A stretch of DNA of 64,000 bases from Cryptomeria japonica. Taxonomy: Eukaryota > Streptophyta > Pinopsida > Cupressales > Cupressaceae. Made by a program: the position numbers and the translations under genes. Location: positions 248,487,218 through 248,551,217 of the forward strand of contig NC_081406.1 of assembly GCF_030272615.1 (NCBI RefSeq), in the 5' to 3' direction. The notes beneath the pieces were generated by a model. The model saw nothing but the letters and a program-made list of their open reading frames with translations, was not told where the DNA came from and searched no databases. Of this stretch, positions 58,157 through 64,000 are shown piece by piece; within the stretch, counting starts at the first letter, position 1; every line of letters begins with the position of its first letter.

Positions 58157-59984
58157 TGGTCACCATCGGGTTACTCCTCTATCAGACTCAATGGCCGACT
58201 ATTGGTTGCCTCGCTGTTGCCGGTTGAACTCGTCAACCCATTCCTCACTCACACACTCAGTCTCTTTTATGGTTCTCATTGAGTACTTGATCGATTTTCT
58301 CTCTCATGCAAAAGAAACACTCTATCATTCAACAACCCAAACAATATATTTGGCTTGCATACTTATAGGTAGATTATCCCTCCAAGACATGGGTTTGAAC
58401 ATTGGCACAGTTAGGGTTTCCACCATGCATTGAATCTGCATCCAATCTGTTCTCTGATCATCATGACATATCAAATCCAATAAGATATCATGTCCTTGAT
58501 CGATGTTCAACACTCAATCAATGAGCATCGCCCATCTATCTACCCTGTAAAACACGTCTTCTCTCTTTAGCCATTTGTAGCATGTTTTTCGGCCTTTTGT
58601 TTAATCAATCACATGAGTGATACGGTTTCCTTCACCCTCTTCGATCTGCAAGATCAGCCTTTTCAGGATCTCTATTGTTTCCTTCATCTCGAGCTGCAAT
58701 CCTCTACTTTTCTTCCTTGAGCCTCATAGTCATCATAAATGTTGGATCAGTTGCCAACAATCTCACCGACACATCACATTGACCTGTGCATGCATGCCAC
58801 TTCACCTCCATGTGGCCCCTTTGTCGTCATTCACCTTTTCTAAGTCTTCTATGTCAGTCAAGACAAGATCATTGACCAACCACACAACTGGGTTCACCTA
58901 CCAGTTCACAGACCCTGTCAGTTATACCCTAACTGGTTTTCCTTCAACCTTGCACTCTACTTCTCTTCCAATGGAACACTCAACCCGATTGACACATTTG
59001 CCAACATACCTCATGCACATCATCAACATCAGATGGGAGCCTTTTGCATCTACACTTTAGTAGCATTACCAGTGGACATACTTATCGGTAAACACCTTGA
59101 TAACACCATGTCATCAACCTTCAACTCCCTCCATCTATGTGCATCTATGGTAACACCTTTATTCACCACTGGACTAGTTCTTCTATTAACATGTTTGTCA
59201 AAGTGACAACCATATCCTTCAAACTCTATAAAGGAAACTCAACATGTCTAACCTGTTGATTGGGTGCATATCCCTGATCTCATGCACCTAAGGCAGCTTA
59301 GTGTTTCACTCAGTGTGATTCTTCAATTACCTGCCTTTAACCTTTTGTCTTAACTTGGAGGACTATGATGCATTCCATGCAAAATAGGAGATAAGCTCCA
59401 CTTACCGGTGGGAGTGGATCCTTGTCATCTGCATCCTGCAATGCATTCATGTGGCATCCCTATTTGTGCAACATATCTTCAAATAGGCACATGTGATCTG
59501 GTGTGGGCACAGTGTCAGTCATCTCTTCACATGGTGACTACATCTTCATTCGGTGGAAGTCCTATTTTTTTGCATCCACACAACATACCAATGACTTTTA
59601 CATCGTTCTCCTCCAATGTTGATGTGATTTAGGTAATATTTTGCCTCTTCATCACAAACAACAGCTCAAGCACCTTGCTCATCCTTCTTGTACACTGGTC
59701 ATATGCTTTTTGGCTGGCAACTACTCACTGTCAACACAAATCTTACCAGTTGACATCCTTTCCTTACCGGTGAAAGACTATACTGATAACCTATCCATTT
59801 CATCCACACAAATCAAACACTAATTTGTGTACTGGTGACTCCAATGGTCATTCCTTTGAATGACATTCTCTTCCTTACTAGTGACCTACAACACTAGTTG
59901 ACATAAATGACTGCATATCAACAATACTCCCATACCGGTTGTCCTTCTATACCGATTGAAATCAATGACAATATAATGCCAACA
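58157..59984 (-). repeat. Copia-B 5' LTR, second part
   Basis: Starts with the right copy of the Copia-3 target duplication (TGGTC, 58157-58161) and continues the LTR cut at 33554. It ends at AATGCCAACA (minus-strand start TGTTGGCATTATATTGTCAT). The joined LTR is about 2.58 kb. There is no coding content; the short plus-strand frames at 58088-59060 and 59408-59823 are chance openings in pyrimidine-rich LTR sequence. Confidence 0.7.
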
Positions 59985-60887
59985 AGAATAATTCTGTCTG
60001 TATTTAATTTAATGACAAGAGAAAAGGTTTCTTCATAATCAACACCTTTTTTATTAAACCCTTTAGCAACCAATCTAGCTTTGAAATTTTCAATAGCATC
60101 ATCTGATTTAAATTTTGTTTTATAAACCCATTTGCAACCAATAACATTCTTACCTTTTGAATGTGGCACAAGTACCTAAGTGTCATTCTTTAGCAATGCA
60201 TCATATTCTTCTTTCATAGCTTGATCCCATTCTTTCTTCCCTCTAGCTTCTTCATTCATGAGAGCTCTACCATTCCTTCCTTGGTTCTTAGGGCCTTGGC
60301 TATAGATTTCTTCAATACTTTTTGTCATTTTTCTAGCTGAAGTATTATCTTCTTCATCATCATTTCCTGCAAAAGATGGTTGATCACAAGTATTAGTTGT
60401 TTCATTAGTGCATATTTCATTCTCATTCATATAGGAAGCATTAGTTGTTGTATAAGTGGCTAAAATTTATGAATTTTCATCAAAATTTACATCTCTACTA
60501 ACAATATTTTTTTTGTTGTCAAATCATATAACTTGTAAGGCTTTGATTCTTCCCTGTAACCCACAAATAAACACTTATGACTCTTTGGTTCTAACTATTT
60601 TCTCTTCTCATCAAGAATATGTGCCAAATAAATACACTGAAATACTTTAAAATACCCAATGTGAAGATAAATTCCACTCCAACCTTCTTTAGGAGTGATA
60701 TTTGTGAGTGCTTTAGTGGGGATTCTATTCATAATATGTGTTGCACAAGAAACAACCAAACTCTAAATTTTATTATGCAAACTTTTAGAATACAACATAC
60801 AACGAGCCATTTTTAAAAGAGTTCTATTTATTCTTTCAGTGAGTCCATTTTGTTGAGGGGTATAAGGAACTGTTCTTTGCATCTTAA
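59985..60887 (-). pseudogene. Copia-D internal fragment: integrase end to RT start
   Basis: The minus-strand frame begins at the Copia-E junction with KMQRTVPYTPQQNGLTERIN, the integrase glutamate region. It continues through the GKxG-type segment (YFKVFQCIYLAHILDEK) and an acidic linker (NDDEEDNTSARK) to RT (MKEEYDALLKNDT; GKNVIGCKWVYKTKFKSD; FNKKGVDYEETFSLV). It is cut at RIILV by the Copia-B LTR at 59984. It belongs to a different copia family from Copia-1, -2 and -3, as the linker and RT sequence differ. The rest of this element is not in the window. Few stops. Confidence 0.9.
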
Positions 60888-62024
60888 TGATGAATACTAA
60901 GAGGGGGGGGTGTGAATTAGTATACCCAAAAACTTTAACAAACACTTAAGCAATTTTACTGCAGACCGATATAACCCTTTAAACAGTAAACCGGTTAATA
61001 CACAAACAAGCCAAATAGAAAATAAAGCATTCACCCACAATAACACAATCACCATAACACAATATATTTTGATGTGGAAACCCAAATGGGAAAAACCATG
61101 GTGATTAAAACTCACAAGTCTACTATCTGTAAAATAGCAACCAGACCGGTTAAGGTCAGACTGGTTAAGGCCTTACAATGTTCTTCACTAGAACAGATCC
61201 TATTAGGAATCTAGATCTCTGTTAGGAGATGAGTCCCGTTAAAGACTACACTATTAAAGGATTTCAGATCCACAGCTGTGAACCACCTTGTTAGAGGATT
61301 TTGAACAGGCTTAACTAAGTCTACCTAGTTAAGGGTTTCTGACTTGTCGAAGAGATTAGTAATCAACAAGTGATCTAGAAAGTAGCACAAAATGCTTAGT
61401 TAGATCCTTGATAGCTCTCAGTTAATGCATTGCAGCATTACTTCAGTCTTTTGTTCACTCTTTGTCGCAAGATACCTTTTCCGCAAAGACCTAATCTTCT
61501 TGCGCAACACTTCACACATGTAAAACCCTAGACATGATGTCCTTGTATAGGAATCCGATTTCATGTTAGTCCAATGAGATTAGACTACAATTTTCTAGGT
61601 ACAGTGCATCTAGACACAATTTGTAACACGACACAAAATCATCGCATCGATGTCGGTGGAAGATAACTCATCACACTTTACAAGTTTGTCGGTTAACAAA
61701 ACACAATATACCAATTACCGGTTTACAAACAAAGAATGGTAAAATGGAGCATAGTGTTCTGATCTTTAAAAAGATTGGTTGCCACTTGGGGTCCTCGTAC
61801 CGCTTGAAGTCCTCATACCGCTTGAGGTCCTTGGTCATGCTTTGACTGGTAAGCTCCTTCTACAAACACCGATAGTCTTCAACAAACAAGGAATATGCAT
61901 ACAATGGCGTACAATACCAGTTTGAGCAATACATTACATAGTACCGGTTGATAATAACTCATACAACAAATAAGTGTGTGTCCATCAATGACAATCACAA
62001 CTAAATATCATCAAAATACCAAAA
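60888..62024 (-). repeat. Copia-E 3' LTR
   Basis: Plus-strand start TGATGAATACTAAGAGGGGG, end AAAATACCAAAA (decayed from CCAACA). It contains the conserved GGAAACCCAAATGGGAAAAA block (61077-61096) and GGTTAAGG / GTTAGGAG modules (61140-61340). Confidence 0.78.
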
Positions 62025-62040
62025 AAATCCCCCTTTGGCA
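62025..62040 (-). other. Copia-E terminal polypurine tract
   Basis: The minus strand reads TGCCAAAGGGGGATT before the LTR. A second tract, GGCAAAGGGGGAGTGA, lies at about 62206-62220. Confidence 0.75.
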
Positions 62041-62284
62041 TTGATGGTAACATTTAGGAAAATTTGACATCTAAGTGCTTGCAAAACAAAAAATGATGCC
62101 ATAACCAAAATTACTCCCCCTAAGCATATACACTATTCCCTTTGCCAAAATTAAAAGCATGTACTACTTCCATACCACTCCACATAAAATTTTCAATTCA
62201 ATATCACTCCCCCTTTGCCAACAATGACAAAGTAATGCAAATATGCCAAAATCATATTGCATAACATGAAAAAAGAGTATCTGT

Positions 62285-64000
62285 TTATGACAATAATGAG
62301 TAGAACTTTTCAAAAACAAATTTAAAGTTTTTCAGAAATTCCTTCATGTCTGCAGACCACATATCTAGGAGTGAGGCAACAATTTCACTCTGAGTCTTCA
62401 TCTGGAACACTAACTCCTCCATGGCATCAATAGTTCTCAATTCCTGAGTGGCAATGATGGCGTCCATGTTCAAAAAGCACTTCTAAAGAATTTGCAACTT
62501 AGGTAACAAAAGCAACTAAAGTATCTGCAGATCTTGAGACCGCTTGCAAATCTCTAAATCAATCCTATCAATCTGTTGCCGATGAGTTTGTATAGTCTGC
62601 CCATACACTGTGAAGGAATCATATGGCACTTTGAAGTTGTCTATATACTGCTTTAACTCCTATTGGAGTTGACCCTTTTTCAGAGCATCATCACAAAATA
62701 GATCAGGCTGGCAGATTTTGCTCAAAAGTTTCCATCCTTCAGCCATTGCCAGATTGATATCATCTCTCTGATGGATCAGCTTGGCTTTGTCTTCATTGAA
62801 TCGCTTCACTAATGCAAATTTTAGTGCCTTTGCATGCTTTTTCTCTGTAGTAGCCTAGGCAACATCTTCCAATGATTGTACTTGATCACCCACTACTGTG
62901 CATAGAAGTTTCAACTGGGCCAGTGAGGAATCGGTACCAGAAAGATCAATATCGGGGACTAAGGTTGAAAGAGGGTCAACATCAAGTTGAATAACATATT
63001 TTTCTTTCTTCCTTCTTAGTTCCTCCAATCTTTCTTCAGCAAGTTGAATACTTCTCTAGAGCTCGTTTTCATCTACCGATTTGGTAAGACAGGAAAGAGT
63101 CAATTCACTGTGACCGGTGGGATCAACTTGTTTTGATTGAACTTGATCTCCAGTTGCCTTGGGAGTTTATCCAACTTCCTTTGCTTTGATCTCCTCTTGT
63201 TTATTCTTCTCCCTGCTCTTCTTTCTCCTTAGCCTCCTTGTCGGCCTTCTCTTTTTCCTCTTTCTCCTTCTCCAGTTTCTCCTTCTCTGCCTTCTCCTTC
63301 TCCACTTTTTCCTTCTCCGCTTTCTCTTTCTCCTCTTTTTCTTTCTCCATTTTATCATTCTCCGCTTTCTCTTTCTCAGCTTTCTCTTTTTCTGCTTTCT
63401 CTTTCTCTTCTTTCTCTTTCTCGGCTTTCTCTTTTTTCGCTTTCTTTTTCTCTGCTTTCTCCTTCTCCGCTCTCTCTTTTTCTGCTTTCTCTTTCTCCAC
63501 TTTTTCTTTCTCCTCTTTCTCCTTCTTCTCTTTCTCCTTCTCCACTTTTTCTTTCTCCACTTTCTCCTTTTTAGCTGTCTCCTTATCAACTTTCTCCTTA
63601 TCTACTTTCTTCAGGTTAGTACCTTCAACATCTAATGCATCCACATCAATAGGATCATTTTGCTCAGTTATTCTTTCTCCCTTATCATTGAAGGTTTCAT
63701 CCGGTTTAGATTTTGATAGGTCAAGCTCTTGCTCACCTTGTCGATTTGCTCCGGATACCTTCTACATCTTGACATATGCTTTAGCCTGCAGATGAGTGTC
63801 TTTTTCTACTTCAGAGATTTTACCTCCAAGTAACTGAAGTCTTCTCTTTCTCATGAAAAAGATGCCTTTGTACCGATCAAGAAGCTCATATAATTCATAA
63901 TTGGAAGCATCTGGAAAATATTGAGCAAAAAATTGCTCTCTAATTGTTTGCTCCTATACAATGACAATGCACCATTTATTATCCAAATAATTATACAAAG
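62285..64000 (-). pseudogene. Copia-E extra 3' ORF: Glu/Lys-rich coiled-coil protein (partial)
   Basis: The minus-strand frame entering from the right edge reads EQFFAQYFPDASNYELYELL and continues to MDALDVEGTNLKKVDKEK. It then has about 125 residues of EKEKAEKEK-type repeats (63201-63600). After one frameshift near 63200 comes a helical region (SIQLAEERLEELRRKKEKY; LAQLKLLCTVVGDQVQSLED; KLIHQRDDINLAMAEGWKLL), ending EKFYSLLS at 62285. The heptad-like composition points to a long coiled coil. I see no membrane segment and no link to gag or pol motifs. It lies where some copia elements, for example Sireviruses, carry an env-like or accessory ORF. Stops are mostly TAG. It could instead be a captured host gene. 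The N-terminus is outside the window. Confidence 0.65.

Larger units (their letters stand above)
60888..64000 (-). mobile_element. Copia-E: 3' portion of a Ty1/copia-like element, continues past window
   Basis: A 1.14-kb LTR is followed, going upstream on the minus strand, by polypurine tracts and a long extra ORF. The LTR has cut the integrase of Copia-D at 60887/60888. Family membership rests on the LTR, which shares the TGATGAATA start, GGAAACCCAAATGGGAAAAA block and CCAAAGGGGG tract with the copia elements here. Its pol lies outside the window. Confidence 0.75.

Noticed and set aside
58617-59823. Plus-strand frames in pyrimidine-rich sequence
   Set aside because: They lie in the Copia-B LTR, begin and end arbitrarily and resemble no protein.
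63159-63795. Plus-strand Leu/Phe/Ser-rich frames, resembling membrane proteins
   Set aside because: Antisense of the Glu/Lys repeat tract; the hydrophobic pattern follows from CTT/CTC codons opposite GAG/AAG.

Overview
This window looks like intergenic chromatin from a very large, repeat-rich plant nuclear genome. A gymnosperm such as a conifer would fit, but the sequence alone does not prove it. I see no intact single-copy host gene, rRNA, tRNA or CRISPR array. Nearly everything is transposable elements nested inside one another, decayed mainly by point mutations, with in-frame TAG by far the commonest premature stop. All boundaries were read by eye.

Left end (1-1431): a 20-bp minisatellite with units in both orientations, then a (CT)n-rich tract.

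1432-25629: I interpret this as one large DNA transposon, apparently undescribed. It has 37-bp imperfect terminal inverted repeats carrying ATC(A/G)GATATC palindromes, with a second palindrome copy inside each end. A transposase-like gene reads in from the left (1748-11117), and a multi-exon accessory gene of unknown function reads in from the right (about 25350-23145). Between them lies a ~360-bp tandem array with an alternating A/B dimer structure. Two Ty1/copia retrotransposons have inserted into it: Copia-1 (2433-9127, minus) within the transposase reading frame, and Copia-2 (12800-20696, plus) within the tandem array. Without them the element would be about 9.6 kb.

25775-31400: a 5'-truncated Ty3/gypsy element (Gypsy-1, plus) with an integrase remnant, a long extra ORF downstream of pol that is preceded and followed by polypurine tracts, and a 3' LTR.

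31440-64000: a nest of copia and gypsy elements. Copia-D (internal fragment 59985-60887, minus) was entered by Copia-B (gag 31440-32751 plus a 2.6-kb 5' LTR split between 32798-33554 and 58157-59984) and, separately, by Copia-E (3' LTR 60888-62024, continuing past the window). Copia-B's LTR was entered by Copia-3 (33555-58156, plus, perfect 5-bp TSD TGGTC). Copia-3's pol was entered by a 17.3-kb Tat-type Ty3/gypsy element, Gypsy-Tat (37677-54972, minus). Gypsy-Tat has gag, protease, a G-patch, RT, two RNase H domains and integrase. It also carries, on the opposite strand, a plant-mobile-domain (PMD) gene with its own TATA box and a canonical intron. Copia-E carries a Glu/Lys-rich coiled-coil extra ORF.

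The strongest leads are the two-gene DNA transposon, the antisense PMD gene, and clusters of a TCGTACGA-type palindrome in three non-coding parts of Gypsy-Tat, including the PMD intron.
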